A stretch of 64,000 nt of DNA, from contig BCKH01000002.1 of the NCBI GenBank assembly GCA_001600555.1, forward strand, positions 2,955,964-3,019,963, in the 5' to 3' direction. Shown piece by piece: positions 22,519 through 33,189 of the stretch. The notes beneath the pieces were generated by a model. That model was not told the origin of the DNA. It worked only from the letters and a program-made list of their open reading frames with translations, and did no database searches. The DNA is from Albophoma yamanashiensis. Taxonomy: Eukaryota > Ascomycota > Sordariomycetes > Hypocreales > Ophiocordycipitaceae. Made by a program: the position numbers and the translations under genes. The number at the start of each line of letters is the position of its first letter. Position 1 is the first letter of the stretch.

Positions 22519-25500
22519 ATGGCGTCCTCGAAAAACCCTCTCCGCAGGCTGACGACGGTCGTCTGGGGCGACTGGCAGACCAACGCCCTGTGGCAGCGCA
22601 TCCTCAAGCATGCCATCGCCTGCACCATCGCCGTCATCATCGCGATACTGCCCGCCTTTAGGGGCAAGTCGACCTTCCTGACGCCAATGGTCGTCGTCTT
22701 CGCCAATCCCGGCCAGCGCATGGGCGTCATGGTGGAGTTGCTGCTCTTGATCCTACTTGGATCCGTCCTGGGGCTCGCGTGGTCGCTGCTGGGCCTCTAC
22801 TTGTCGCGACTCGTCCTGGCAGAGAACCCACCGGCCGCTTACACGATACGGGCACTGTTCCTCCTAGTCTGCATCCTCGTTCACGGCTACTTCCGATCTT
22901 CGAGCCCGCGCTTGTTCCAACTCGTATTTTACCTGCTCATTACGTCACTTTTGACGGTGCAACTGCCCAACGCCTCGATGGGCGCCATCTTCACCTCCAT
23001 CTACATACCCGTCCTCCTCGGCACGGGCGTCGCGCTGGTTGTCAATCTCGCCATATTCCCAGAGCTATCCAGCAGCTATCTGGGTTCTTCCACCATCGAT
23101 ACCCTGTCGGACACGGTCGACACCCTGGCTAGGGCAACCCACTGGTTTGTAACCCCCGGCGGCGACAGGACGGATGCCAAGGATCACTTCCTTCAGCTCG
23201 AGGCTGCTTTGACTGCTTTGACGCACCAAAGCAGACCCGGCAAGCTTGGACTCTGGAAGCACAGGATAAAGAGACTTGCGCGGAAGATCAAGTCCGACTT
23301 CCCCAACCCCTTCCACGCGACGCGCAGCCAGTCCAGCCTCGCTGCTCTTCCTCATCACCTCACCACCTTGGCCCACCTCACCAACCAAAAGCCCGAACTT
23401 CGAGAGCAGCTCTCTCGCTGCAAGGCTGCCCAAGATGAGGTCAATTTCGAGGTGTCCATCTCGTCCCTGCCGCCTATGGCTATGAAGCCGATCAGCACGC
23501 AGTTCATGACGAGCATGGTTCAAAACGTCATTACCCTCATCGGCGCGTGCGAGAACAAATTTGTCGTGCTTGGCAAGGACGATGACATGGATGAGTTACC
23601 GACGGACAAGGACGAGCAAAGTATCCCCGGGACGCCGACCACTGAGGTAACACCATCGCAACTCTCGTCGATGGCAAGGCCAAAGCGGGGAAAGAAGAAG
23701 CGCCATCATGATAGGGTCGACAGTGTCAAGCCTGTCAAGGAGCTTGAGGCTGGCAGCGCAGAGCTTCTCGAGTCGATTCTAGCGCGCATCAAAGGTCCCG
23801 TGGAGGAATTCCAGGGCTCGCTGCATGACGCTGTCGTGCTGTTGATGTCGTGCCTGGCGTACTGCTACGACGTCCCAAAGCTTCCTTCTGGCGCCCCTGC
23901 ACCCAAGGGCATACCCCTGGAAGAAATCGACCTGCGGATTGATCTCTTCACCAATTCACTGGCGCTGTTTGATACGATGTCTGCCAAGGAACTCAAGCGG
24001 GCTACCATAGACCAAGCAGGGCGCGTTGTGAACTTTATGCCTCGCATGGAAACCTTTCTTGTGTCATCCTTCATCCTTGCGTTTCGCAGCTCTGCAGCCC
24101 AGGTCTTGGAAATGCTTCGACACGCGAGGGATCTTGTTGAGAAACGTCAACGGCGGCATAACCGTTCGAGACTCTGGATGCCTCAGTATACGAGCATTCG
24201 CCAGTGGCTCTCTACCGGAGGTGAGGTAGATGCCATGGTCCTGCCTGAAAAAGCCAAGAAGGCCGCTCGCACTGGCAGAGATGATCGGGCAATGTCGCGG
24301 ACGAAAACTCACTCCTCGGTATCGAGTAAGGAGCAGACGTCAAAGGGGAAGACTGACGAAGAGCTGGCCCTTGGACAAGACAGCAACGATCAAGGGCAGA
24401 AACCAGAGAGATCAGTCAAAAGTGGACGGCCCCTCGGGAGAAGGCCAAAGGCCACGAATACTGGATGGTTGGCAATAACGAGGGCAAAAGCGGCTGACCT
24501 TTTGGAGTGGGCAAAAGACTCGGACGACATTGGCTTTGCTGTCAAGCTTGCCATTGCCGTCTTCATTGTCACTTGGCCGGCATTTGTGTCCTCCCTCAAC
24601 CCGTGGTATACCGAGAATCGCGGCTTCTGGGCTCCTATGCAGCTCATCCTGCTGTTTGAGGTGGCCATCGGCACCTCGCTCTTCATGTTCGCCGTTCGTC
24701 TGTCTGGAGTCGTCTTTGGCTGTACGGTTGGCTTTGTCGCCACCGAGATTTCCGGTGGTAACCGCATTGCGGTGGTTGCCATTTTGTCGCTCGGAATCGT
24801 GCTCTCTGCCTACGTTCAGATCGCCAGCAAGTACGTCAAAGCCGGCATGATTTCCATTGTTTCGATGGTAGTCGTCGCTCTTGGTAAGTCGAACGTCCCG
24901 TTGGGTCGTCAGGGCGAAGCTAACATCTATACAGCCGCCGTGGACCAACCCTCGACAGCGTATGTGATCTTCTACAAGCGCCTCGTCGCATTTCTGGTGG
25001 GTGGTCTCGTCGCCATGCTCGTCGAGATTTGTATTGCTCCTGTCCGAGCGAGAGACCGCTTGGTGGAATCTTTATCTGCGTCGGTTCGCCAAGTTCAAAA
25101 AATGCAAGCGGCTCTGTCCGTTGGCATAGATGGATCAGAGCCTCCCAACATTCGGTCTCTCGCGCTCCTCGCGCGCTTCAACCACGCCCGCGACAAAGCT
25201 CAAGGCGCACTCGCCGCCGCCGAGACATTTCTTCCCTTTTGCCTCACCGAGCCACGGCTCAAGGGCAGCTTCAAGCCGGTTGCTCCCATATATGAAGAGA
25301 TCGTCTATGTTCTCCATCAGATTATCGACCGGATGGACAGTGTCGTGCAACTTCGCAGGGCATACGGCTCGTCTATCCTAGAGGAGCTGCACCCTCAAGT
25401 GCACGCCTACCGGAGGGGTGTTGCTGCTGGCTGCACGCTGATCTTGTTTTCGGTCAACGAAGCTCTGACGACGTGGCTGCCCCTGCCGCAGTTCAACCCT

Positions 25501-26127
25501 TCACCTCGACTCGCGCAGTTGCGACTCATCAACCGCGTCCGAGACATCATCGCAGCGAAACCAGGCGGCTGCCAGTCAGACACGATCGAAAGGCCCGGAC
25601 CGAGGGCCCAGCTCGATGAGGAGACGGCTAATTTAATCACAAAACGCAAGTTCCTCTCGTGGAACGCCTCCACGGCTGGCTTTATGGAGATCATCGAATA
25701 CCAGGAGGAACTCCTCGAGCTGGTCAAGCTGCTGGTGGGCGTCAACGCCTTCAGGAGCGGCTTGTTGGAGCGGCCCAACTACAGGCAGCACATCCGACAC
25801 GTCGACACAAACCAGGAGCCCCTGGCAAAGGTCCGCACGGCGCGTTCGGGGACGCTGGCGGCTGCGGACGAGCAAGGGCAGGGTGTACTCGTTTCGGGGC
25901 GAGACTCGAGAGGCTTCCCGACCCTCAGGAAAGCGGCCACGATGTCGCAGACGGCGGAGAGGTTGCAGAGCAACGGACAGGGCAACGAACTAGCTCTGTG
26001 CGACACGGAGAGCGACGACGGCGGTGACGGCATACCGCAAAGTCTGCGGAGGGTGAGGACGAGATTACGACGAGACAACACCGTTGTGAGGAAGAGGGCG
26101 TTTACGGTCGGGGGTCGACGAGGGTAG
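22519..26127 (+). CDS. BRE4-like large membrane protein (aromatic acid exporter/FUSC type)
   Basis: Exons 22519-24883 and 24935-26127 give 1185 aa. There are two hydrophobic blocks: about residues 31-178 (five or six spans) and about 670-825 (five or six spans). They are separated by a long soluble region with a basic/Ser-rich insert. After the second block lies a helical cytosolic region of about 300 residues matching the fungal ArAE_2 (formerly DUF2421) domain, then a basic tail. This is the architecture of yeast Bre4 (brefeldin A sensitivity) and related fungal FUSC/aromatic-acid-exporter proteins. It is probably a transporter of the secretory or plasma membrane; the substrate is unknown. 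The intron 24884-24934 (51 nt) sits inside the second membrane block, is a multiple of three and lacks stops. It was recognised from its GTAAGT donor, GCTAAC branch and TACAG acceptor. Confidence 0.9.
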   Translation: MASSKNPLRRLTTVVWGDWQTNALWQRILKHAIACTIAVIIAILPAFRGKSTFLTPMVVVFANPGQRMGVMVELLLLILLGSVLGLAWSLLGLYLSRLVLAENPPAAYTIRALFLLVCILVHGYFRSSSPRLFQLVFYLLITSLLTVQLPNASMGAIFTSIYIPVLLGTGVALVVNLAIFPELSSSYLGSSTIDTLSDTVDTLARATHWFVTPGGDRTDAKDHFLQLEAALTALTHQSRPGKLGLWKHRIKRLARKIKSDFPNPFHATRSQSSLAALPHHLTTLAHLTNQKPELREQLSRCKAAQDEVNFEVSISSLPPMAMKPISTQFMTSMVQNVITLIGACENKFVVLGKDDDMDELPTDKDEQSIPGTPTTEVTPSQLSSMARPKRGKKKRHHDRVDSVKPVKELEAGSAELLESILARIKGPVEEFQGSLHDAVVLLMSCLAYCYDVPKLPSGAPAPKGIPLEEIDLRIDLFTNSLALFDTMSAKELKRATIDQAGRVVNFMPRMETFLVSSFILAFRSSAAQVLEMLRHARDLVEKRQRRHNRSRLWMPQYTSIRQWLSTGGEVDAMVLPEKAKKAARTGRDDRAMSRTKTHSSVSSKEQTSKGKTDEELALGQDSNDQGQKPERSVKSGRPLGRRPKATNTGWLAITRAKAADLLEWAKDSDDIGFAVKLAIAVFIVTWPAFVSSLNPWYTENRGFWAPMQLILLFEVAIGTSLFMFAVRLSGVVFGCTVGFVATEISGGNRIAVVAILSLGIVLSAYVQIASKYVKAGMISIVSMVVVALGKSNVPLGRQGEANIYTAAVDQPSTAYVIFYKRLVAFLVGGLVAMLVEICIAPVRARDRLVESLSASVRQVQKMQAALSVGIDGSEPPNIRSLALLARFNHARDKAQGALAAAETFLPFCLTEPRLKGSFKPVAPIYEEIVYVLHQIIDRMDSVVQLRRAYGSSILEELHPQVHAYRRGVAAGCTLILFSVNEALTTWLPLPQFNPSPRLAQLRLINRVRDIIAAKPGGCQSDTIERPGPRAQLDEETANLITKRKFLSWNASTAGFMEIIEYQEELLELVKLLVGVNAFRSGLLERPNYRQHIRHVDTNQEPLAKVRTARSGTLAAADEQGQGVLVSGRDSRGFPTLRKAATMSQTAERLQSNGQGNELALCDTESDDGGDGIPQSLRRVRTRLRRDNTVVRKRAFTVGGRRG

Positions 26128-26893
26128 CATGCGTCCTCATATGACGAGCCGGAGTTGGTGGGCAGGCGCAGTGCGGCTTTGGCTTGGACATGACACGTCT
26201 TTTCTCAAGTTATGAATAGTTGGCGCACGGCATGTTCAATAGCCTGAGTGAGGTAGAAACAAGATATTGGCTTGTAAATTACATTCAAACTCCGCTACGG
26301 CCAACACCCACTCCGGGTGCGCGCCGGATGGAGCCAGGATAAGAGCGGTACGATCCGGCGACGCCCCACCGCCCGGCCCCGACAGCAGCCATTTTCACAA
26401 CTTCTGGCCGATGCATCAAAGAGCCATCACGTCTTTAACGCCATCTACTCTGCCGGCATACAGTGGGGCTCGTCCCTCGAGCACAATGGCTACCTCGTTT
26501 CTACTGGGATGCCAAAGGGCAGCTTGTTAATATCGATGCCGCCTACAGCATGCAGTGCATTGCCGCGGAAGCAACGGCGATGCCGTAGATATAGTATTCC
26601 ATCGTGCTGTGTGCAATGGCTGAAGCATGATCCCCAGTCATATCTACGTCACATGCTTATCCATGTGTATATTAGCCCAGATCGGTCCTCCAGACATCGT
26701 CATTCCAAACTCCCCTCGAATGCACCCACAATCAACACTTGCTCGGCTTCAACACCATGCCTCTTCTGCCGTCCTTAGCTCAATGGGTATTTGGATGAGA
26801 CAATGTTATTGAATGCATTGGGCCTCGCCATTGTCATGTATTTGTTTAAGCAGTCGAATACGCTTACCGCGTAACCTTGCACGCTTGCACGTT
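26128..26893. other. Intergenic, no gene seen
   Basis: The 3' region of the BRE4-like gene followed by sequence without a supportable coding pattern. It marks the left edge of a gene-poor segment. Confidence 0.45.
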
Positions 26894-27697
26894 ATGAACT
26901 CTGTGGATTCCTCTACCACCCAGCCTATGAAGGCTACGTTTGACGCCACGCGCCAAATCCCCATGACCGGGGTACCTCCACGGAAGCCCGTTGGGACTTC
27001 CGGCGACGAAACCCACGGCGCAGCCATGCAGTCACAGGCAACGGAGGCGAATGGAGCCGGCCAATTTGTGGTGGACATGGGACGCTTTCAGACGGACTCG
27101 CAATACCGCGCGTTTGTGCAATCTATGCTAGGAGCTATGCCTCCGGTGACAGCGGAGGGCTCTCTTCCATTTGATCCCGACGCCGATCGCTTCCCGAACT
27201 TTGATGTACCGCCCGAGTATGGCACCAAAAAAATCATGACACGTCAAATCAACAACCGCTTCCACGCTATGAATCGTCGGATGGATGCTAGTAGGGAACT
27301 CAATCGCGGCGATCGCTTGACATCTTTCGACTTCGAGAGGGTTACAAAGGGCAAGCACGAAATGCCCATCTTCACAGAATCCATGCGAAGCATTGGCATG
27401 ACGCGGGAGGATCTGGAGGGTGACTTAAACCGCTTTAAAGCCGTCGTCTTGCAGAAACGTCTTTCCAGGGGCGTACGCAAGGCCATGGCCATCGGTGGCA
27501 TTTTCACCTGCTGCTTTACCTATTGTCTCGTGGCGCACCTCGACTGCCACACACTGATGGAAGCCGCGCGCAAAGAGGTTAATAAGCGTAACCAGGAGCT
27601 TTTCGATGAGCGCAAGCCCTGGCAGTGGCGCCTTGAGTTCGTGCAGGGCATGCCGAATATGTATGAAGGCTCGTTGTTTTACTCGCCAATCGATTAA
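26894..27697 (+). CDS. Orphan hypothetical protein with one membrane segment
   Basis: An uninterrupted frame of 267 aa from the ATG at 26894; an in-frame ATG at 26813 would add 27 residues of less natural composition. I do not recognise the family. Residues 1-85 are polar and look disordered. About 90-195 are charged and probably helical (FDPDADRFPNFDVPPEYG, then IMTRQINNRFHAMNRRMD). About 197-216 form a single hydrophobic span with several Cys (MAIGGIFTCCFTYCLVAHL). The remaining roughly 50 residues are charged and aromatic. There is no N-terminal signal peptide, so the span may be a signal-anchor. Codon use looks like a real gene: the frame stays open with sensible GC-ending codons while the other frames carry stops. 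It sits at the start of the gene-poor 26-33 kb segment and could be lineage-specific. Confidence 0.55.
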   Translation: MNSVDSSTTQPMKATFDATRQIPMTGVPPRKPVGTSGDETHGAAMQSQATEANGAGQFVVDMGRFQTDSQYRAFVQSMLGAMPPVTAEGSLPFDPDADRFPNFDVPPEYGTKKIMTRQINNRFHAMNRRMDASRELNRGDRLTSFDFERVTKGKHEMPIFTESMRSIGMTREDLEGDLNRFKAVVLQKRLSRGVRKAMAIGGIFTCCFTYCLVAHLDCHTLMEAARKEVNKRNQELFDERKPWQWRLEFVQGMPNMYEGSLFYSPID

Positions 27698-29267
27698 TAT
27701 CTATCATCAGAGTGCTGGCGGGTGAGAGCCGGAACCAGCCTCCCTGCTCTCGTAACACTAGTTAGAGCCACAAGCATGATTCCATGTTCCTCTGATTTTG
27801 AAACGGCAGATATACGGAAGCGGGCCATCCCGCGCTATGTGTGGGCTACCGCTTGAGATTGCTGCTCGAGCGCTTCCTACCGAGTAGCCAAATATTGTTC
27901 TTCAGGCATAGGCCATAGCCACGGGGAAGGATGTACGGACAAGCCCGGTGGGTAGAGTTGCTGAGATGCAGAGGCATGTTATCCTACGAGTATGCACTTG
28001 GCAGGCGGCCGAGCTTCCCCGGCGCAACAGATCACCCGATACGAGTCCCCTCCAGCTTCACGAGCGTGATAACTTGCACCGTGCAACCCCGCCCAACATC
28101 AACTGCCCATTCTCATCCTCGGACGCGCTACACGCACATATTGGCCTCTTCCAGGTATGTGTTGCGTCATTTGAACTGAATGACTGACTGACTGACTGAT
28201 TTACGTAGTCCCAACTCCGGTACGCAGCTACGTACGTTAAAGACGCGGCTCGTCCCGTACCAGCTCTGAGAAGCTCTCCTTCTAGTCGATATGTCGATCA
28301 TACGTCATATATGTGTATCACAGCGATGCGGTCTATGCGGATCTGAGCTTAGCGACAGTGACAACATCGTCGCCGGTAAGTTTCCAAGCGCAACTTGCGG
28401 CTTACGCTAATATCTGGCGTAGTCAAAGATGCGTCTCAGCGACAGCGCACCAAATTCCATAGACTAGCCACACGATCAGTTAAGGGGCATGATAGCAGAG
28501 CAACGGCGCGCTTCGATGGCGCGCTTCCATAGAACGCCAAGCACTGGGTTCCTTGGACGTACTACCGCCAGACCTTGACGCGTAGGCGATTGGTCCATCT
28601 TCATCCCCACTCGCGGGCTAAAGCCATAGCCGCGAGTTGAATAATAAGCGTGACGACAAGCGGAATCGGCGTCATTTTGTCATTCCATTCAGAGGCCTTG
28701 TTGATGAAGAATTTGCATACGAGACTGTCAAGAGAGGGCGAGCGGGGCAAGTTGATTTTCAAGGCTGTACGGAGGCACACGCGGAAAGTTGAGTCCAAGG
28801 CCCATGCCTGATAATTGCTTTTTCGTAGGAATCCCTATACGTAATTAGTCCGGACTCTGGAACAGAAGGTTCTAAACTTCTCACTCAATCGAATGTTCAA
28901 TTGAATGCTTAGTTTGATTACTGAAGATCTGGCCATCTATTCTGGGGTAAAGACTGTAGTATACATATCCATACAGCTCTTCACTGATCATCATGGCTCA
29001 CTTGGCTCAGTACGCTCAGTACTGAGCCACCCTGCCCGTGCCGACTCGGTTATGATCCTACGGATCCATCACCTACCGTGACACGACGCCCTGACCTTTC
29101 TGCCAACATAAGCCCCTGGTATATCCCTTGGGAATCCAAACCGTCACACCAATCCAGATTCAAAACGCGGGCGATTGTAAAATGAGCCACTTGGATATGA
29201 TCAGGACCTGCCGTGGCAAGTAGGAGCCAAGCTGGTGAAGTCATGGCCGATCAGGGAGTAGAAAAGA
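27698..29267. other. Gene-free stretch, AT-richer
   Basis: About 1.6 kb without a supportable gene. It is more AT-rich than the flanking core genes, has many stops in every frame, and holds the TGAC microsatellite annotated separately. It may be decayed sequence, but no transposon protein, terminal repeat or target duplication was recognised. Confidence 0.5.
28181..28199. repeat. TGAC microsatellite
   Basis: Nearly five tandem copies of the tetranucleotide TGAC. Confidence 0.9.
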
Positions 29268-30347
29268 CTATCCGAGGCAATATCCCTTTTTAAGAAGCAG
29301 CCCGGCTGTTAGGAAATGGCCTCCTAAGACTGCCGTGGCGGCCGGACTCCAGTTATTGTTTGCATCCCGATGGATACCAGCTCCATATTGGATCAAGAGC
29401 CGGACAATCTCTGTGTGACCTCCCGTGGCCCCGTAAAGTAAAGGGGTATATCCATCTTTGCAGGAAGCATTGGTTGGCGCGCCGTTCTGTAATAAAATCT
29501 TCGTGATTTCGACGTGGCCCTCGCCGGCGGCGCAAATTAAGGGAGTAAATCCATCTCTGCAGGAAGTATTGACTGACGCGCCGTTCTGCAATAATATCCT
29601 TACAACCTCGACGTGACCCTCGGCAGCTGCTGACCTCAGGGGTGTCACCCCGTGCACGGTAGCCAGTGTCATATCTGCACCCTGGCTTGCTAGGTACTGA
29701 ACGATATGCGCGTGACCCTCACCAGCCGCTACACAGATTGGCGTAAATCCTAGTTCGGTCCCATAGGGTGACAAGTTAACGCCATGTTACGCAAGTATTT
29801 GCACCGTATTAAGATGGCCGGCCGCCGCGGCGGAATATAGAGGAGTTTGTCCATCAACTGTTGGAGTATTTGGGTCGGCTCCGTAATGTAATAAGAGAAG
29901 GAGCGCTTCCGGTTTGTTCTTGGTAGCGGCCGCATTTAGTGGGGTGAAGCCATCTTCATTGCCAGCTGTGTTATAAGCTCCGTGACGTATAAGATACTCG
30001 AGGATCTCCGTATGCCCAGTTACAGCGGCAGAGTAGGCAGGGGTTTGTCCAATTTCACCGGTAGCGAACATGTTCTCTCCATTGGCAATGAGTCGCTTGA
30101 TCTCGTCGAAATCTCCCTCTCGAGCTGCTATGTTGAAGGGAGTAGGTCCAGGTCTGCTGCCGTCACCCCAATCTCCTACTGCCTGCGAGTACGATGGAGG
30201 AGGAACAGAGGCATGTCCATCCTTTTCGGGGATCCGGGGCGTGGATGGCGGGGCTGTCGGAGCAATTGCATCAGAGCCTCGGGGGCGGCTTCGTGGGGGT
30301 TGACCCGGGTATACGCCAGAGCCGGCCACCGAGTGCGATTGCTCCAT
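29268..30347 (-). pseudogene. Ankyrin-repeat protein gene interrupted by one in-frame TAA
   Basis: Read from the ATG at 30347, the frame runs 186 codons, meets TAA at 29789-29787, and continues in the same frame for 172 more codons to TAG at 29268-29270. Both halves are ankyrin repeats of about 33 residues with the usual TPL..AA..GH signature: GQTPAYSAAVTGHTEILEYL, GFTPLNAAATKNKPEALLLL and GQTPLYSAAAAGHLNTVQIL before the stop, and GFTPICVAAGEGHAHIVQYL, GVTPLRSAAAEGHVEVVRIL, GFTPLICAAGEGHVEITKIL and GYTPLLYGATGGHTEIVRLL after it. The stop falls inside a repeat at the position where Gln or similar is expected, so a CAA to TAA change explains it. The N-terminal 60 residues are Pro/Ser-rich. If translated as is, a protein with only the first repeats results. 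No intron that would remove the stop while keeping the repeat register was found. Confidence 0.8.
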
Positions 30348-32025
30348 TACAGCGTTCGGTTGTCGTTGTCGAGCAAATGGGTGTAGTGGATAACCTTTCG
30401 TGAGTGAGTGCTGTCCAGCCGCGTGTGGGTTTTTGTGCGCACACCCACTGTCATACGGCAGTCAGGGCAGACGGACCAAAACCAAAAGAGCAGTCATTTT
30501 TTAATAACGGAAGTTGAACTTGCGGCTGTCGTCGTGGGAAATTAACGGTGAACAAGTACGGGGCATGTTGACGAAAGTAGTCAGAATACGCGCCGCATTC
30601 GTGATTCATATTTGTGGAGAGCTGATGAACGCTGGACTTGATCGGCATCCAATCCGCCATGGCTGTGGCATCAGAATCCGGGCGAGGCGACGGGTCGGAA
30701 AGCGGACGATTGCCTACACCAGATGTCCACGCCCCAACCCCGTGCAGCCACAGCCAGGGACATCCACAAAGCTTCGTTGTTCAGGATGCCGAATGTGCAT
30801 CGTCTACCTAGAGTCGAGATGGGCGGCTACTGTCCAGTTACATCATCCGAATTTTGAAGCCCAGCGAGCTGGACGGATGCAATCCAGAACGGGCCCGCAA
30901 CGCTCGGATGGTCATTTGTCCGCAGGCGACGGCCAAAAGTGCAATCCCTTGCAACTCAAGACTTCAGCGAGTTCCCTAGCGCAGCTCGTTCGTCCACTTT
31001 TTGGTGTGCAGATCGTTAAAAGTGGTTCGGTCCGAACTTAGCGCCGGCATTTGACCATAGCGAAGAGTCAATTTCTCGAGTCGTTGCGTGGCGTCTCCAG
31101 GTGCGTCGTTCATGCAGATATACGAGTATGATGCGGGGACTTGCGTCATTTCGACCGGGACTTCGAAATATGCCAATTATAGCTCGACGTCGACGAATGG
31201 CGCGTCGTGGCGGGTTGGCGATATGTATATGGAATCCCCGTCGGGGTGATAATGATCCCATACGCGTAAAAAGAAGCGGGCACGTAGGATATGCAGTATC
31301 TCAAGTAGCGAGTATATGCGTAGGACGAATCGAATATGCGGTTGGCATGTGGTTCTCCAGTATTGCCCAGTACTTGAGATATAGATATAGTGCAACTTCT
31401 CCTTGTCATTCACAAACACCCGAATACCTCGTTCAAAACCGCCGATAGCTTCGAGAACTATAATGCTTGTGTGCAATCCACACATCCGCTTTCTGACTTG
31501 CTCCCATGGTTGCGTGGTGCCACCAAGCGTCGCATACCTACTCTGTATAGGCTCTTGCAAGTCCCTCTGAGGCTTAATATGTATCCATTGATAAGATATT
31601 CGGCTTAAGCCAACGTCAACCCTCTTAAATGAAGATAAGGGAAACCAAAGACGCTTTACTTAATGCTTAACCGAGCGTAACGAACTATATAGAAAATGAG
31701 TATCCTGCCTCTTATGCGTCTATTTATATAAATACTTCCCTTTTGATCTCCTTGTTGTCCTCTCTTCCCCGTTCCAGACTAGGGTTAGCTCCTTCCGGAC
31801 GATGCGCTTCTCTTGGGGTCCTTCATCCGGTGATGGCGTCGGCAGCGCAGAGCTGAGTCTCGGAGCGGCCGTGGCCCGCGCGTGCATTACGGACAGGCCA
31901 GGGGTGGCATTTTTCGGATGTCGCATGTGGGCTTGATTTGTGAGGCGTGAATGATTGGTCCCGACGGCCGCAGCGCGGGCTGTGTCTGCCTGCAGGTGCT
32001 TCATTGCCGCGTGGACTGGTTCTAG
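30348..32025. other. Gene-free stretch, partly AT-rich
   Basis: 1.7 kb upstream of the ankyrin gene. The part at 31000-31800 is AT-richer. Open frames on both strands have unnatural composition, and none matches a family. No transposon or RNA gene recognised. Confidence 0.5.
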
Positions 32026-32739
32026 AAGGGGGGGCGACCATGTGGTCGTGATTCGACGGAGCTCTTGTTTCGTGTGATATGTTTACAGTTCAGGACAGAC
32101 TCTGGCCGAACTGCTATTTTTGGTCCCCAGCCTGAACAGCAATCAGCCCCCGTGACTAGGCTAATCGATCTTCCACGAACAGACCGGGCCAGCCGCCTCT
32201 TTTTCGAGCACTCCCCAATGGGTGTACGCAACTTAGCCTTTGAAACTCCTGAACCCGTTCCGGCTTCAAGTCCACTCACTCTCCCCAAGCCCCTTTCTCC
32301 ACGCCCAATGGAGAATTCCTACGAGACCTACTTTTACTCCTCAGCCAGCCTTGATGATGTTGACGAGATTATACCATGTCAACGTTGCATTCGCGGAAAA
32401 CGACATATCATCGGTCTTCTCTTTCAACATTCTGATGGCCGCCAGTCCTGCGTTGGCCAGATTCGTCTGGACAGCTTAGGACATCCGGTTCGCTCGAGAA
32501 CCGGTAAATGCATATGGCTTGGCTTCTCTGTGGACTACTTCATGCCATTTATGTCCAAACTGGAGCTCTCAGAACCAAGCTGTACTAAGGATATCTCTTG
32601 GCTTGAAGTTCGGCTGCGTGGCAAATTAGAATGGTGGTATTCCTGGAGGCAGTGCCAGGTCTTTTACGGGGATAAATCGAGCCGACCGACTTGGTTCAGG
32701 CCAGAAGGTTGTGTTATAGTTGAGGGGTTGCCTTTGTGA
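32026..32739 (+). CDS. Open frame of an uncharacterised fungal family, 5' end missing
   Basis: The frame is open from just after a TAG at 32023 to the stop at 32737-32739 and reads as real protein: FRVICLQFRTDSGRTAIFGP, SPMGVRNLAFETPEPVP, then a C-terminal module with CVGQIRLDSLG, IWLGFS, WLEVRLRGKLEWWYSWRQC. From general memory of fungal proteomes, this module sits at the C-terminus of larger uncharacterised proteins in Fusarium and relatives. The first in-frame ATG (32218) falls in the middle of the conserved text. Either an upstream exon was not recognised or the gene is a 5'-truncated relic. It lies in the gene-poor segment next to the broken ankyrin gene, which favours a relic. Function unknown. 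Confidence 0.45.
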   Translation, partial: KGGRPCGRDSTELLFRVICLQFRTDSGRTAIFGPQPEQQSAPVTRLIDLPRTDRASRLFFEHSPMGVRNLAFETPEPVPASSPLTLPKPLSPRPMENSYETYFYSSASLDDVDEIIPCQRCIRGKRHIIGLLFQHSDGRQSCVGQIRLDSLGHPVRSRTGKCIWLGFSVDYFMPFMSKLELSEPSCTKDISWLEVRLRGKLEWWYSWRQCQVFYGDKSSRPTWFRPEGCVIVEGLPL

Positions 32740-33189
32740 CTTCACACTGATCAGTACGTCCCATGAAAAGTTCTTTAGAACAAACACGAAAAGCTAAATT
32801 AGTAAAATGGGCTAAGCTAAACTTATGACGCCAATGATTAGTACTGGTGTTACGACTACGGCATCAGGTCCGACAGCGCATCCGTACATGAACTGACTGT
32901 GACGATCATGCCAACTCCGGTAGACTGGTAACCAGCTGAAGGGGAAATAGACCAGCAACGGAAGAGGCAAGGCACACTGTCAATTTGTTTTCTGAATTTC
33001 TCATTGTACTGTCAAATCCCAGCTGCCAAATACGTGAGTGGGTATACTGCCATACAGGCCGAACTGAACCGGAAACATTGCGTAGCATAATCCGCGCCAA
33101 AGCAAAGCAAGTCGGCCACCCCCTAAACGCCAATCACACCGTAGCCTTTAAAAGCAGACCAAATTTCCCTGATGCCACGAGAGAAGACG
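32740..33189. other. Intergenic, no gene seen
   Basis: AT-richer spacer between the fungal-family open frame and the 3' end of SPT3. Nothing supportable. Confidence 0.5.

Noticed and set aside
26128..33189. Transposon, CRISPR or tRNA in the gene-poor segment
   Set aside because: No transposase or reverse-transcriptase motifs, no terminal repeats with target duplication, no repeat-spacer pattern and no tRNA-like cloverleaf with a GTTCRAANCC box were found by eye.
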